Positions 35,851-45,686 of a DNA stretch of 64,000 nt are shown one piece after another. Position numbers and translations under genes: made by a program. Position 1 is the first letter of the stretch. Each line of letters begins with the position of its first letter. This DNA is from Corallium rubrum (Eukaryota > Cnidaria > Anthozoa > Scleralcyonacea > Coralliidae): assembly GCA_964035015.1 (NCBI GenBank), contig OZ036005.1, positions 11,905,968 through 11,969,967 of the forward strand. The letters are read 5' to 3'. The notes under the pieces are model-generated. The model did no database searches. It saw only the letters and a program-made list of their open reading frames with translations, and was not told the origin of the DNA.

Positions 35851-35895
35851 TCACCGAAGAGCGAGAATGTCGAGTACTACTTCTTCGAAACAGAT

Positions 35896-37344
35896 GTGAT
35901 TACTAATGTTACAGCACAGCTATTCAAGACAAAGACACAAGTGGATCATGTTTTATCAACAATATACAGATATGTGGGCAGTGGCTGGCCACACATGGTC
36001 GATGCAAACCTAATACCTTTTAAGAACAGACGTAATGAACTTACAATCCACCAAGGGTGTATTTTATGGGGAACCCGTGTTATTGTGCCTTCTTCACTGC
36101 AGAAAGCTGTGCTAAAGGAGCTACATGAAACTCACCCAGGGATCACTAGGATGAAGGGATTGGCAAGATCCTATATACGCATGGTGGCCAAAAATTGATT
36201 GCAATATTGAAAGTACTGTTTCCACATGCCACGTCTGTCAATCTATGCGATCAGCGCCACCACCAGCTCAGATTCATCCTTGGACGTTCCCATAACGACC
36301 ATGGTCTCGTCTTCATGTGGATTTTGCAGGACCAATTTCTGGTCATTCCTACATGGTTGTCGTTGATGCCTATAGCAAGTTCCATTAGTCGTCAGAATGT
36401 CAAGTACGACGGCTGCAGCTACCATCACGGCCTTGCGTGATATTTTCAGCCGCCATGGTCTACCCGAAATTCTTGTTTCAGATAACGGACCTCGGTTTGT
36501 GGCCAGTGAATTTCAACCGTTCTGCCGTAACAATGGAATTACGCATCGTACCTCTGCAGCATACAAGCCATCAACCAACGGTCAAGCTGAAAGAGTTATC
36601 CAGATTCTGAAATCAGCAATCAAACAAGCGCAAATCACCAAAAGAGATGTAAATGCGGTTATTGCCAAAAACTTACTAGTATACCGTAACACACCACATT
36701 CAACAACACGGGAACCACCATCAATGTTGCTCATGGGAAGGCATCTGCGCACTCGTCTTGATTTAATTGTTCCATCTGTTCACAGACACGTAGAAAAACA
36801 ACAGTACCCTACAGTTGATCGTACCGCCAATCGACCAGTGCGCTCCTTTGCAGTGGGTGAAGAAGCCATGGCACGTAACTACTGCTTGGGGGAGAAATGG
36901 ATTCGTGGAGTTATCACTAAAATTCTGGGGTCAAAGCACTATATGGTTCAAGTACTGGGTTATCTTTGGAAACGACATGTGGACCAATTACTGATATACA
37001 AGACACATCTTGATCCCAATGAAGTATCTCGAAGTTCAGTTCCATCTACAGAACATGAGGAACAGCTACCAACAGAAGCAAGTCGGTCAGATGAAGATAG
37101 CGAACAACCACAAGGGACTTCTCATTCGACAGTAAATAATGGTACTACTGACACGCCAAGTTTTGACAATCATCCTGACACAGTTGGTAACTCTTCTACT
37201 GATCATGAGCACGATACTCTGCCATCTCTTCCAACTTCAGAAAGCAACCAACAGATCCTGAATCCTCCTTCAAATGAGTCACCACCTCTGGAGAGACGTT
37301 ATCCGTTGAGAACAAATCGAAGAAAACTAAATCACAACAGCTGA
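35896..37344 (+). pseudogene. Gypsy integrase
   Basis: The N-terminal zinc-binding part includes HETHPGITRMKGLARSYI (about 36125-36180). The core is out of frame for about 200 bp. The frame from 36397 then contains RHGLPEILVSDNGPRF (catalytic Asp) and STNGQAERVIQILK (catalytic Glu). The C-terminal tail of about 130 residues is Ser/Thr/Pro/Glu-rich and ends with PLERRYPLRTNRRK. Frameshifts near 36198-36397 make it inactive. Confidence 0.85.
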
Positions 37345-37438
37345 ATATATCAGCTGATATACATATTGCGAACACGATTATCTAGAGATATTACAAACAT
37401 GCTTTATATCCGTTTATCTTCTTTTAAAAAATGGGTAT

Positions 37439-37519
37439 TGTTATATATTATTGTTGTTATTGTTAATCGTTAACGCATGCGCAAATAGAAGGACGCAGGG
37501 GGTCGAAAGAGAACTTGGG
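37439..37519 (+). repeat. Gypsy 3' LTR, left part (split by Polinton)
   Basis: Follows a purine tract (AAAAAATGGG). It starts TGTTATATATTATTG, whose first bases mirror the LTR end ATATAACA. It is interrupted after CTTGGG at 37519 by the Polinton, and the remainder resumes at 60861. Confidence 0.8.
37514..37519. repeat. Polinton target-site duplication, left
   Basis: CTTGGG, identical to 60861-60866. Polintons generate 6-bp duplications. Confidence 0.95.
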
Positions 37520-37990
37520 AGTAGTATAGAACATGAGGGTACCGGCACACTTTTTTTTTTCTCACTAAAAACAGCCCCAGATGATCAGATTCAGCAAGGA
37601 GGGTTGTTTGAGACGGTAAGCTTTTTTAAAAAATTTTTTAAGTATAAGCAGAAGGGACGAAAAAGGACCCAAACCAAAAAAAATAATTCTGGAATTCATT
37701 AAGAAAGGATGTTTGAAAGGGGAAAAAAATTTTCGCGCCTCCCAAAACCCATTTTCGTCTGCTTATACTTCAAAAAGTGAGAAAACGGCCCACCCCTTTC
37801 AGACGCTTTTGTTGGATTTGATATGAGACACCTCAAAGCGGTCAGGGCTATGGTTCTGACACACATTTCATTCACTCCCCGATTTCTCTTCAGATACTTT
37901 TGTCTTGTGTTGGTACACATGTTTTCCCACAGTTATACCACCAGATAGCAGTCCGAGACATGGTATGTACGGTGTGATCATGGCTACAAC
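37520..37990. repeat. Polinton left TIR
   Basis: Complementary to 60389-60860 with roughly a dozen differences by eye. It includes a T-run, a purine/pyrimidine-rich segment and the last 41 codons of the minus-strand gene that ends at 37868. Confidence 0.95.
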
Positions 37991-38455
37991 TTTACCAACG
38001 TCACTTTTTAACAGTTTGTCTTTTTGTAATTCATTGTCTAGCTCCTCAGAGCTTTCTACGGCGTCCAAACCACCGAGAACATTAGAGAATCTACTGATTA
38101 ACGTATCAGTCAGGAATTCGTTAGCTCTTTCCATCCTTTTGGCCTCATATTCAGCGTACAGCTTATCCACAACCTTTACCGACGCTTTTTTGATGTAGCT
38201 GACTGACTGAGTTATCTCACCGTTTTCTGATAATTTTATCAGCTCACTCCGCTTACTGTTGGTGTCATCGGTTGGTGGGGACACTGGGTTGGCCTCCTCA
38301 GTCTTTTTCAGATCATTGACGAGCTCATCGACGAGGTTGGGGATCTCAGTAGGTATTTCCGTTTCTGGCTCCCCAACAGATACCTCAGCTGGTTCTGCAG
38401 CAGGTGCCTTGACTTTTTTTCCAACTCTCACCGTCTTACTCTTCTTTTCGGCCAT
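37868..38455 (-). CDS. Polinton terminal protein-coding gene, unknown, acidic
   Basis: 195 codons, open. The N-terminus is Lys-rich (MAEKKSKTVRVGKKVK), followed by a Pro/Glu-rich stretch to about residue 75. A helical middle (SVSYIKKASVKVVDKLYAEY) is followed by a short hydrophobic segment, PYIPCLGLLSGGITVG (about 162-177), that could associate with membrane. Its 3' end lies inside the TIR, so the last 41 codons are duplicated at 60400-60510. The start is supported by the motif TAGTAAG-ATG. I do not recognise the family. By position it is probably a structural or packaging accessory. Confidence 0.8.
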   Translation of the reverse strand: MAEKKSKTVRVGKKVKAPAAEPAEVSVGEPETEIPTEIPNLVDELVNDLKKTEEANPVSPPTDDTNSKRSELIKLSENGEITQSVSYIKKASVKVVDKLYAEYEAKRMERANEFLTDTLISRFSNVLGGLDAVESSEELDNELQKDKLLKSDVGKVVAMITPYIPCLGLLSGGITVGKHVYQHKTKVSEEKSGSE

Positions 38456-38459
38456 CTTA

Positions 38460-39070
38460 CTACAGACCAGATTTTGGGATGACCACCTTATACGCGTATG
38501 GATGCCTTAACGTAATCTCAAGCCTAGCGTATTTGTTCTCTTTTAACTTTTCAGTTATCCCCATAACGTTTTCACGGTCTAAACCACCCAGATAGTCATC
38601 AGTAATAACCCTCATGTCGGTTTTGTTGGGGTTGTAGAACGTTACCAGCTTACTGATATTCTCCCTATAAGGTTTTGTGATAGCTGTTAGCTGTTGTGTG
38701 ATTACGATAGTTGACAGATTGTAGTGTCGGGCGCTGAAGGCTAATTTAACCAACTCACTTGTTCTGTTTTTTACGGGTTGCCCACCATGGCACAGTCGTC
38801 AAGGACTATCAGTGTTTTGGATCCCTTGAATATCCTAACAATATGCTCTAGTACAATCTCAACGTCGTCCTGACTACAGTCCACAGCGATGAAGTCCGGG
38901 TCGGAGGTGTATTTCCAGGTGGTGTAGGTTTTGTTCCAGCTGAACGTCGGACAGAGCAGAACGATGTAGTCGAAGAACCTGAAGTATTCATCTTCTAACA
39001 TCTTCAGGAGGTACCAGGTTTTTCCACAGGCCGTCATACCAACGATCAGCATATTGAATGGGTGGTCCAT
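38460..39070 (-). pseudogene. Polinton packaging ATPase (FtsK/HerA superfamily), frameshifted
   Basis: The N-terminal frame from 39070 has Walker A GMTACGKT (residues about 11-18) and Walker B TLIVLDDCA (about 86-94). The C-terminal frame (38460-38753) has STIVITQQLTAITKPYRENI, matching the sensor/Gln-containing strand of A32-like ATPases, and ends HPYAYKVVIPKSG. The two parts are in different frames, with the shift near 38765-38775. The enzyme pumps DNA into capsids in Polintons, virophages and adenovirus-like relatives. The start is one base from the stop of the upstream capsid frame (39071). Damaged in this copy. Confidence 0.85.
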
Positions 39071-40311
39071 TTAATACTGGATTGATTTTAGATTCTTATT
39101 TACCATATTTACCAAACCATCACTCAGAACAAAGATCCGACAGACTACGTTAGCCACAGTCACCTTCTTAGTAATCTCGATCAGAACCCCAGACTGTGTA
39201 TTAACGATCCTTTTACCAGTCCCAACACTGTCACGGTCCTCAATACTTCTCAAGTCAATCGCCAAAGCGAAGGCGTCCTTGTAGAACTTCTGAATTGTCA
39301 TAAACTGATCTGTGTTTTCCTTCCCACCAAATAGTCTTTAGCCTCGTCATAGAACCGGCTCTTTGGGATTCCCTGACTGAAGACAGCGTTGGGTACACCC
39401 TCGATTGTTAGCTTAACACTCTCAATGTTTGGATAGACGTATTTCTCACTATCAGTCCGGATCTTGTTTGTGAACATCATTACAATACCTTTCATAGACT
39501 TCCGTGGAAGGTTAATGTGTTCGTTGATCAGGGTTGATCCAGCCGCCCATTCAGTTGACTTCATCAACGTGACATGTTCGTAGGACAACGATCGACCAGC
39601 TGTGTACAGCGACGTTATCTCACTGGCGATGTCGGTGTTATCAATCGTCTCATACTCCAGTTCAAGGTTTTCCAGTGTGTACCCATCAACGGTCTCACTT
39701 GACTGGGCCACCATGATGTCAGAGGCTTTCGGTAGGCTAATGACATAGCGGAAGTTGTTGTACATCTCAAAGGGAGCATACAGTTCGTGGTCCCCGAGGA
39801 TCTTATCCAATCTCACCTTCATCCTCACTCCATGAATTGTGAGCATCAGAGCGTCAGCTACCTTCTCGGCGTCCCCAGAGGAAGCCCCACTGTCGTCCTT
39901 AGACATCAGCTTTCTCAGGTTTTCTGGACCGATTCCATACCCGACCATCTGATCCCTCACACTCTTCGGTAGCCAGAGATCCCTGTATACACCGAGGACA
40001 CTTTCACCTGTGTTGTCGTAAACAGTCTCACCGGCTAGCTTGACAACCAGCCTTTCAACCAGAAGCCTGGAGAGATTGTTTAGAAACCACGACTTGGTGT
40101 TCATGTTCTTAAAGTCGAACAATAGATGAAAGCTACCCGAGACCAAACAGCTATCAGGTTTTAGCTTTGGTATGTCGATGTAGAGGTCCTCACCAGGGTT
40201 GACTTTGTTGGGGTTCATGGTGATTGTGTGTCTTGTCCGGAGTCCCTTAATCTCCGACATTCTCGCCCGTCTAAATCCAGGTAACAGCTCTGTCTGACTT
40301 CTGTTGGTCAT
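39071..40311 (-). pseudogene. Polinton major capsid protein (double jelly-roll), frameshifted
   Basis: The main frame (39298-40311, 337 codons) includes HTITMNPNKVNPGEDLYIDI, CLVSGSFHLLFDFKN, then KSWFLNNLSRLLVERL. Further on it has SKDDSGASSGDAEKVADAL, ELEYETIDN and AGRSLSYEHVTLMKS. The remainder (39071-39301, 76 codons: TIQKFYKDAFALAIDLRS, NTQSGVLIEI, VLSDGLVNMVN) is in another frame. As I recall, it continues the same protein in related cnidarian Polintons. Combined length of about 410 residues fits small double-jelly-roll capsid proteins. The start has the TAGTAT-ATG motif. A single frameshift near 39300-39330 breaks it. The major-capsid call rests on family recollection and position beside the ATPase. 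Confidence 0.7.
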
Positions 40312-40320
40312 ATACTACAT
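40312..40320 (-). promoter_or_regulatory. TAGTAT-ATG start motif of the capsid gene
   Basis: Read on the minus strand, ATGTAGTAT abuts the capsid ATG. It is one of a family of start-adjacent motifs in this Polinton. Confidence 0.4.
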
Positions 40321-40328
40321 AACAGGTT

Positions 40329-41581
40329 TTATTTTCTGTTTTTCCAGTAGTCATACAATAACCACGTCATAGCTATGGCAAGAACCCACAGATTGTTGGC
40401 CAACCATGCTATCCCTTTTGCTCCCCAAGTCAGAACCTGTGCTACCAAACTGAACAGTGGTGCTAACAGAGGTCCCAAGCTCTTACCCAGATTAGCGAGT
40501 GCCTTAGCGAAACCGCCAACGGCTTTTGCTCCCCCCGAGACAGTCCTTCTAGCAGCGACAACTATTGTGGTCACTATCCCAGCTATGGTGATGGCTATAG
40601 CAGACAGTCCAACCATATTCTTCTTAGCCCACCTCTTGAACCTTTCTAACCTATTCAGGTCATTGTTTCTCACTTCATCGCTTAGGATAGACATGACATC
40701 TGTGTGTTCAGGTCTTTCATTAATCCTGATTCTTATACTGTCTGCCTTTAGTTCTGCAATTTTTCTGACGTTGTCGTATAGAGTTGTTTTTTAAGAGGGT
40801 TGACCTCCTCTTCCGCCTTTCCTCTGTAGCGGCCGGCTTCTTTCTCAAGAGCCTCAATATTAATTATGTTTATATCCGTATCCGTATCCATATCCGTATC
40901 AATAGCTTGTTTGTTGATTATTCCAGAGATTTCTCTTACTTCCTGTTTGGATATGAATACCCCTTCCATTTGTTTCTGTAGGTCTGTCACTCTTTCTTCA
41001 ACCCAACTGTCGATCTCTGATTTGGACTGTGAGAGTATATTAGCCACCACTTCCTCAGAAAGTGTTGGCTTACCACCGATTTGCTCAACCGCTCCCTCAG
41101 CCGTATTGTAATGTTCGATTCTGGCTCTTTCTAACAGTTTTTTGAAACGATCAACATACCCTTTTACCTTCTCTGATTGGTTATCACTATACTTAATCCC
41201 GTCCCTATCAGACACCATGATTAGTACATCATGAAACCACGCTCCGTTGACGCGATCATTTTTAAGTCTGAACCTGGTGTGTTCTATCAGCTCCTCAGAT
41301 GCCTCACCATCTCCCTTATTTATTACAGCATCTAACATCTCGCGGAAGATCTTTTTCTTATCATATGTGACAGACCTTTTCATTGACCCGACATCACTAC
41401 CAATGTCAGGCATCTCATCTCCAACACGGGTCACACGGTCAGAGGGTCTGAATATGGAGTAGTCCGATCCGGAGTCCTCATTGTCATCATATGTGAAACT
41501 CGTCTCGTTGATATCATCCTCTTCTCTTTTTCCATCTTCACCACGCTCACCCATTTCGATATCAACTCCCCCTTCAGCCAT
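40329..41581 (-). pseudogene. Polinton acidic coiled-coil/membrane protein, frameshifted
   Basis: The upstream frame (40748-41581, 277 codons) is acidic (GERGEDGKREEDDINETSF) with a long helical, Lys/Glu-rich middle and EVNPLKKQLYTTT near its end. The downstream frame (40329-40694, 121 codons) has RFKRWAKKNMVGLSAIAITI, a Gly/Ala-rich linker, ALANLGKSLGPLLAPLF and a final membrane segment LWVLAIAMTWLLYDYW. In related Polintons these form, as I recall, one protein; here the frame shifts at about 40755. Three hydrophobic segments suggest a virion-membrane or lytic role; function unknown. The start is supported by GTTAGTATATA-ATG. Confidence 0.6.
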
Positions 41582-41593
41582 TATATACTAACC
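41582..41593 (-). promoter_or_regulatory. GGTTAGTATATA start motif
   Basis: Directly abuts the ATG at 41581 on the minus strand. It is the longest version of the shared TTAGTATA motif. Confidence 0.45.
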
Positions 41594-42292
41594 TATGTAC
41601 AACTGAAGCAGAACAGCCCCAATCCCAACCGGTCGACCTACTGAATGATCATTATTCCCACGAACCCTAAAGGTCATCTTACCATAAACACCCTTTCGGA
41701 TCTCAGCTTTCGACTCAATGTCTGTGTAGTGCTGTACGCTTCCTTTCAAACTCTGCTCAGAGGTTATTGGAAGAGTGCCAATCAGATTACTCCTCTTCCC
41801 ATTGTCCAGACTTTTCTCACTCTCAACAGCGTCACATGAAATCCTAACATACCTTAACCCTCTATTGATGTCCACCTGATTAGGACTGTTCGTCCACCCA
41901 CCACCACCAACGTCTATCACATCGTTTTCACCAAACCCCAAAAGAAGACCCATCTTCCCAAGTTTCAGCTTTTCAGACGTCTTCACCTTAGATGTTCCGT
42001 TGTAAACATTTTTTCCAAACTCAACCGTCCCCAACAGACCCCCGGCTAGGGTTTTAACAAACGTCTCTATCGCGTCAAAGCTGAAATAACCTTCAGGAGC
42101 GGATGTCTCCTTACCATCAAACGACACCGAATCGTTCAGACCTGACACCACATTGTTATAGTTCCAGTATACCGTCGCTTTCTTCAGCATTACCTGTGGT
42201 CTTGGACCTGTCACCATGATAGGTTGTTCAAAGTAGACAGTCTTCTCACCGTTTTCAATGAATAATGTTAACCTCATTACCCGGGTATACAT
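41588..42292 (-). CDS. Polinton candidate minor capsid (penton-like) protein
   Basis: 234 codons, open, beta-rich and without membrane segments. Motifs: RLTLFIENGEKTVYFEQPI, MLKKATVYWNYNNV, LRYVRISCDAVESE and a Gly-rich C-terminal strand VGIGAVLLQLYIG. Size, predicted beta content and neighbours (capsid, ATPase, integrase) fit the single-jelly-roll penton protein of Polintons. I infer this from context rather than from a diagnostic motif. Its ATG overlaps the integrase stop (TAATG), implying coupled expression. The next gene's start motif lies directly before its stop. Confidence 0.5.
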   Translation of the reverse strand: MYTRVMRLTLFIENGEKTVYFEQPIMVTGPRPQVMLKKATVYWNYNNVVSGLNDSVSFDGKETSAPEGYFSFDAIETFVKTLAGGLLGTVEFGKNVYNGTSKVKTSEKLKLGKMGLLLGFGENDVIDVGGGGWTNSPNQVDINRGLRYVRISCDAVESEKSLDNGKRSNLIGTLPITSEQSLKGSVQHYTDIESKAEIRKGVYGKMTFRVRGNNDHSVGRPVGIGAVLLQLYIG

Positions 42293-43380
42293 TAACCCAG
42301 GTCTTGTACGTCACTCTCAGGTATCCATGAGTTGTGCTTATCACCATAACCCAACCACTTAACCAACACCATCTTCCTTCCACCAACTCTCTTCCTCCTC
42401 AACACCTTCTCCACCCTATAAACGTTATCCTTCTTATCCACCGGCGACAGCTCTGAATCATAGAACTTTCCGATAATCGGCTCACCCTCAGCGTCCTCAA
42501 TCTCGTAAACGTTTGGATCACCACGGATGACCTTTGTAATCCTGAAGATTTCCTCAGTGAAGTTAGCCTCATAACCCTTCGTAAATATGCTCTTGTACTT
42601 TGACACCCTTACAGTGTCTCCAACCCGGAACTTGGGTAAAGGATGATCACCAAAATGGTGACCGAACAACGTATTCCAAACCTGATTCTCGTTTGACTTA
42701 CCCACGTCCTTAGGCTTCATCAGAACGGCACTGTGTTTTGTGTTGTTATAACCCTCAACGAGATCACCCAAAACATCAATCCACCTATTGGTGTAGAAAT
42801 ACTTCCACATAGCAGTCTTAAGTGTTCTGTTAAACCGTTCGACGATCGCTGCTTTCTTGTCTGAAAACGTGCTGAAGTACTCAACACCACGTTCCTTCAG
42901 TAGACCTTTCACACCAACGTTATAAAACTCCTTTCCGTCGTCGAACTGAGCCAGGTCGGGGTAGTCACCAAAGCGGTCTCTGAACTGTTCCAACAGCTTA
43001 TCCACAGCCCCGGTCATGTTTTTCGTGTCCTTCCTGTAAACAGGAACGGCGAAAGCATACCTACTCAGAATCTCAACAGCAGTCAAAATCCAGTAATACC
43101 CCTTATTCTGGTTCTTGTACTTCCCCATATCAACCAGGTCCATCTGTATCTGTTCACCAAGGTGGCTGACGAACGTCTGTCTGAACTTATGCCTCCTCAC
43201 AACCGGCCTATACCTCGTGTACGTGTCCTGTGTTTTCAGCCAGTCCCTGACTACCTTCCTACTCACATCAAGACCTTCCTCCGATGCTTTCTGATACAAC
43301 CGTTCAGCTGACTGATATCCTGTTTTCGGATTATACCATATATCTCTCAGTTCCTGTTCCAACCCAACCCCAGCGTCCAT
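42292..43380 (-). CDS. Polinton RVE integrase with C-terminal chromodomain
   Basis: I choose the ATG at 43380 (MDAGVGLEQELRDIW) because it abuts a shared start motif; the upstream in-frame ATG at 43461 lies inside the divergent gene. An N-terminal helical part of about 70 residues precedes the catalytic core. The core has IQMDLVDM (D about 80), LAQFDDGKEFYN (D about 147) and AAIVERFNRTLK (E about 181), a D-D-35-E-type triad. The C-terminus has an SH3-like segment (FRVGDTVRVSKYK) and a chromodomain (VLVKWLGYGDKHNSWIPE, about 330-350). It joins element ends to target DNA with 6-bp duplication; the chromodomain may steer it to marked chromatin. Open and apparently complete. Confidence 0.92.
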   Translation of the reverse strand: MDAGVGLEQELRDIWYNPKTGYQSAERLYQKASEEGLDVSRKVVRDWLKTQDTYTRYRPVVRRHKFRQTFVSHLGEQIQMDLVDMGKYKNQNKGYYWILTAVEILSRYAFAVPVYRKDTKNMTGAVDKLLEQFRDRFGDYPDLAQFDDGKEFYNVGVKGLLKERGVEYFSTFSDKKAAIVERFNRTLKTAMWKYFYTNRWIDVLGDLVEGYNNTKHSAVLMKPKDVGKSNENQVWNTLFGHHFGDHPLPKFRVGDTVRVSKYKSIFTKGYEANFTEEIFRITKVIRGDPNVYEIEDAEGEPIIGKFYDSELSPVDKKDNVYRVEKVLRRKRVGGRKMVLVKWLGYGDKHNSWIPESDVQDLG

Positions 43381-43399
43381 ATAACCTAACCTATGATAT
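43381..43399. promoter_or_regulatory. 19-bp divergent start region
   Basis: Only 19 bp separate the integrase ATG (43380, minus) from the ATG at 43400 (plus). The sequence ATAACCTAACCTATGATAT reads as the GGTTAGGTTAT motif in one direction and ATGATAT in the other. Any promoter must be bidirectional or lie within the genes. Confidence 0.5.
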
Positions 43400-44869
43400 A
43401 TGAATAAGACCCTAAGAGAATTTTTCATCAGATACCCATACGCCGATAGAACTAAGTTCATAACTGATTCAGTCTTCGGTCAGTCAGAGCCTGGTGTATT
43501 CTTTGGACCTGTCGGTGACTCATACATCTACACTGGTGACGCGGAGTTTAAGAACAATAAGAACTACACCAAGTATCTGACAATAAATAAACCACCACCC
43601 AGATTTCCGAAGATATGGCTTGGTGGTGGTACGGTACAGAAGGTTCAGGGTAAACGACACTGGGAGAAGGACATTGAGGGGAAATACGACTTCTCGAAGT
43701 TTACATACCTATCAGACAACGCCATAGACTACGACCTTAACAATTTCAGGATCTACGTTAACGGTCAGGACTTCTTCATGGCAAAGTTACCAGTCCTGAA
43801 TCCAGGGAACCGGACGGACATCGCGGTATGGTGGAATAACAATGAACCTTATTACCAACTCATCTTTGCTGTCTATCTCAGTTCGTACTGCTGTGGCGTT
43901 GGGGTAGAACACCTAAAATTCTCAGAAGACGTATATCCAGTGGTTTCCTCTATCATGTGTTTCCACCTCTATTTCACCACGCGACGTATACTAAGACGTC
44001 TCATAACCGAAAAGAGGAGTGACCTAATGAGAGAATTCGACTTGGGGCAGGATGTGATTGACAACATGGCGAACATCCCCAGAGAAAAAAAGTTTTTGAT
44101 TAACCCTCACGCTGGTTACAAACACAACCGTTCGTTCCGTGAGTGGATGTGGCGTCTCAGTAGTGACTATAAGACACACTACAGAAGGTTCATCCCTTTA
44201 CAGACAAGTGGTTTCACCAGGGTAGGTCTGCAGTATCTGAATGAGTCCATCGAGGCTTATGTCTACGCCGTTCTCGGCTCACAGGCCAAAACAAGGGTTA
44301 GCATTGTTAACAAGGGTGCTGGCAGTCTCGAAACACAGCAAGAGTTTAGAGTCCTTGTAGAGGATGCCGTCGTTAACTACAGCGTCAGCACCTGGATTCT
44401 GAATATGAACAGGGCAATATCAGATACGAATGTCACCCAGAACCTGGCCATTAGCCCTGACACGTAGTTAGTACCAGGATCACTGACGATACTGAAGGAG
44501 AAGATTATAGGATACAACAACTTACTCAGACGTGCGTCCGAAAACATGAGGTTTGGTATTAATTCTGAAGTCAACTATCAGGGTGTTCACAAACAGCCAC
44601 CAAAGATACACCAAGAAAGCGGTCTACATCTGGAAACACTAGACGACAGTGACGGACAAACCGACAAACCAGCTGTCCACACACCTGACAGACCAACCGT
44701 CCACACACCTGACAGACCAGCCGTCCACACACCTGACAGACCAACCGTCCACACACCTGACAGACCAGCCGTCCACACACCTGACAGACAACCAAAGCCA
44801 GACAATCTGGGAATCCTACTAGCCCTAACAGCTGTGTCTGGGTATCTGTTCAGTAAATACGCCCTATAG
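43400..44869 (+). pseudogene. Polinton membrane-anchored protein with 8-residue repeats, in-frame stop
   Basis: The frame from 43400 runs 355 codons to a TAG at 44465. The same frame continues to 44869, so this is probably one gene of about 490 codons with a nonsense change; regulated readthrough is less likely. The N-terminal part is mixed (SEPGVFFGPVGDSYIYTGD, YVNGQDFFMAKLPVLNPGN), with a hydrophobic stretch at YYQLIFAVYLSSYCCGVGV. The distal part has five alternating repeats PAVHTPDR/PTVHTPDR (24-bp units, about 44671-44790). It ends in a single membrane segment, GILLALTAVSGYLFSKYAL. The tail-anchored, Pro-rich stalk layout suggests a surface or virion-membrane protein. Family unknown. Confidence 0.6.
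44671..44790 (+). repeat. 24-bp coding tandem repeat
   Basis: Five in-frame units alternate between GCTGTCCACACACCTGACAG and ACCGTCCACACACCTGACAG versions. The A/T alternation at one codon suggests expansion of a two-unit (48-bp) block. Confidence 0.9.
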
Positions 44870-44872
44870 TAT

Positions 44873-45658
44873 ATGAGTCTGTTTTATGGTTACAACAGAC
44901 TGGACACAGTGACTAATAAACAACTCAACGGTAAGCTGAGAGAAGTCCTTCATACGAAGCCCGACTACAAGGTCATCTTTGACCTGAACGTAACCAGATC
45001 CAGTAAGAACGCCGTCTCCAGACTCCATTTTGTTGATTACATAGAAGACAGGGACGGTGAGATCCAATCGGCCATGTTTTGGAGACCCTCAAGTGTCAAC
45101 CCACAGCTAAACACCGCCGGTGACCACCATTTCCTTTACCCTGAGTCCTCAATAAGAACAGCCTTCCAGGCTAACGTGCCCAGATTCATGTTCACCGATG
45201 TTTCGGTTTTTGTTGTGGTAAGGAGGAACGGCGTAAGATCGGCGTCGGGTGCCTGGGAAACAATTGTTTCCAATGCCAATGTTAACGATGGTAGAAGCCT
45301 TGGGTTTAAAGCTGGGGTGAGTGATAAACTGGTTTTCGGTGGGATGACACCGTCTAGGTTTCATGAGTGTACGGTTCCGGCGAAGTTCGTCGAGAAGAGG
45401 ATTCTGATATCTGCCCACTGGCTATCAGGACTCAGGGTGTCACACGTCAGGATAAATGGTGAGATACTGAGGGACTCATACACTATGTGTGACATCGGAC
45501 AGTTGGGAACACCCTACCTGAGTGTCCTTGGGGTGAACAGCTTAAAAAGTTTTTACTCAGACATCAGCTTCTACGGTATGAGGGTTGTAGAGGGTCGTCT
45601 AGGGGAACCCGAGATCGGGAGGATTTGTAAGGGGGTTATGGCTGAGTACGGTCTGTAG
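44873..45658 (+). CDS. Polinton lectin-fold-like (ConA/LamG) protein, paralogue 1
   Basis: 261 codons, open, starting MSLFYGYNR three bases after the stop of the previous gene, within CCTATAGTAT-ATG. Motifs: VIFDLNVTRSS, FTDVSVFVVVRRNG, SLGFKAGVSDKLVFGG, SHVRINGEILRDS and FYGMRVVEGRLGEPEI. The last resembles the closing strand and 'S..EI..I' helix of concanavalin/LamG-type jelly rolls. Such domains bind glycans and often form attachment proteins. The ConA-like call is a judgement from pattern only. A tandem paralogue follows at 45687. Not a standard Polinton core gene. Confidence 0.5.
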   Translation: MSLFYGYNRLDTVTNKQLNGKLREVLHTKPDYKVIFDLNVTRSSKNAVSRLHFVDYIEDRDGEIQSAMFWRPSSVNPQLNTAGDHHFLYPESSIRTAFQANVPRFMFTDVSVFVVVRRNGVRSASGAWETIVSNANVNDGRSLGFKAGVSDKLVFGGMTPSRFHECTVPAKFVEKRILISAHWLSGLRVSHVRINGEILRDSYTMCDIGQLGTPYLSVLGVNSLKSFYSDISFYGMRVVEGRLGEPEIGRICKGVMAEYGL

Positions 45659-45677
45659 TCGCGTCTGGGTATCTGTC

Positions 45678-45686
45678 CTATAGTAT
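45678..45686 (+). promoter_or_regulatory. CTATAGTAT start motif of paralogue 2
   Basis: The duplicated unit includes CCTATAGTAT upstream of both ATGs (44864-44872 and 45678-45686). The duplication therefore carried the proposed start signal with it. Confidence 0.45.

Noticed and set aside
38753-39070. Two independent small genes instead of one ATPase
   Set aside because: Walker A/B and the downstream Gln-containing strand are adjacent, in family order, and separated only by a frame change.
44571-44805. Minus-strand ORFs with VCGRLVCQ or LSGVWTVG repeats
   Set aside because: Mirror frames of the 24-bp coding repeat in the plus-strand membrane protein.
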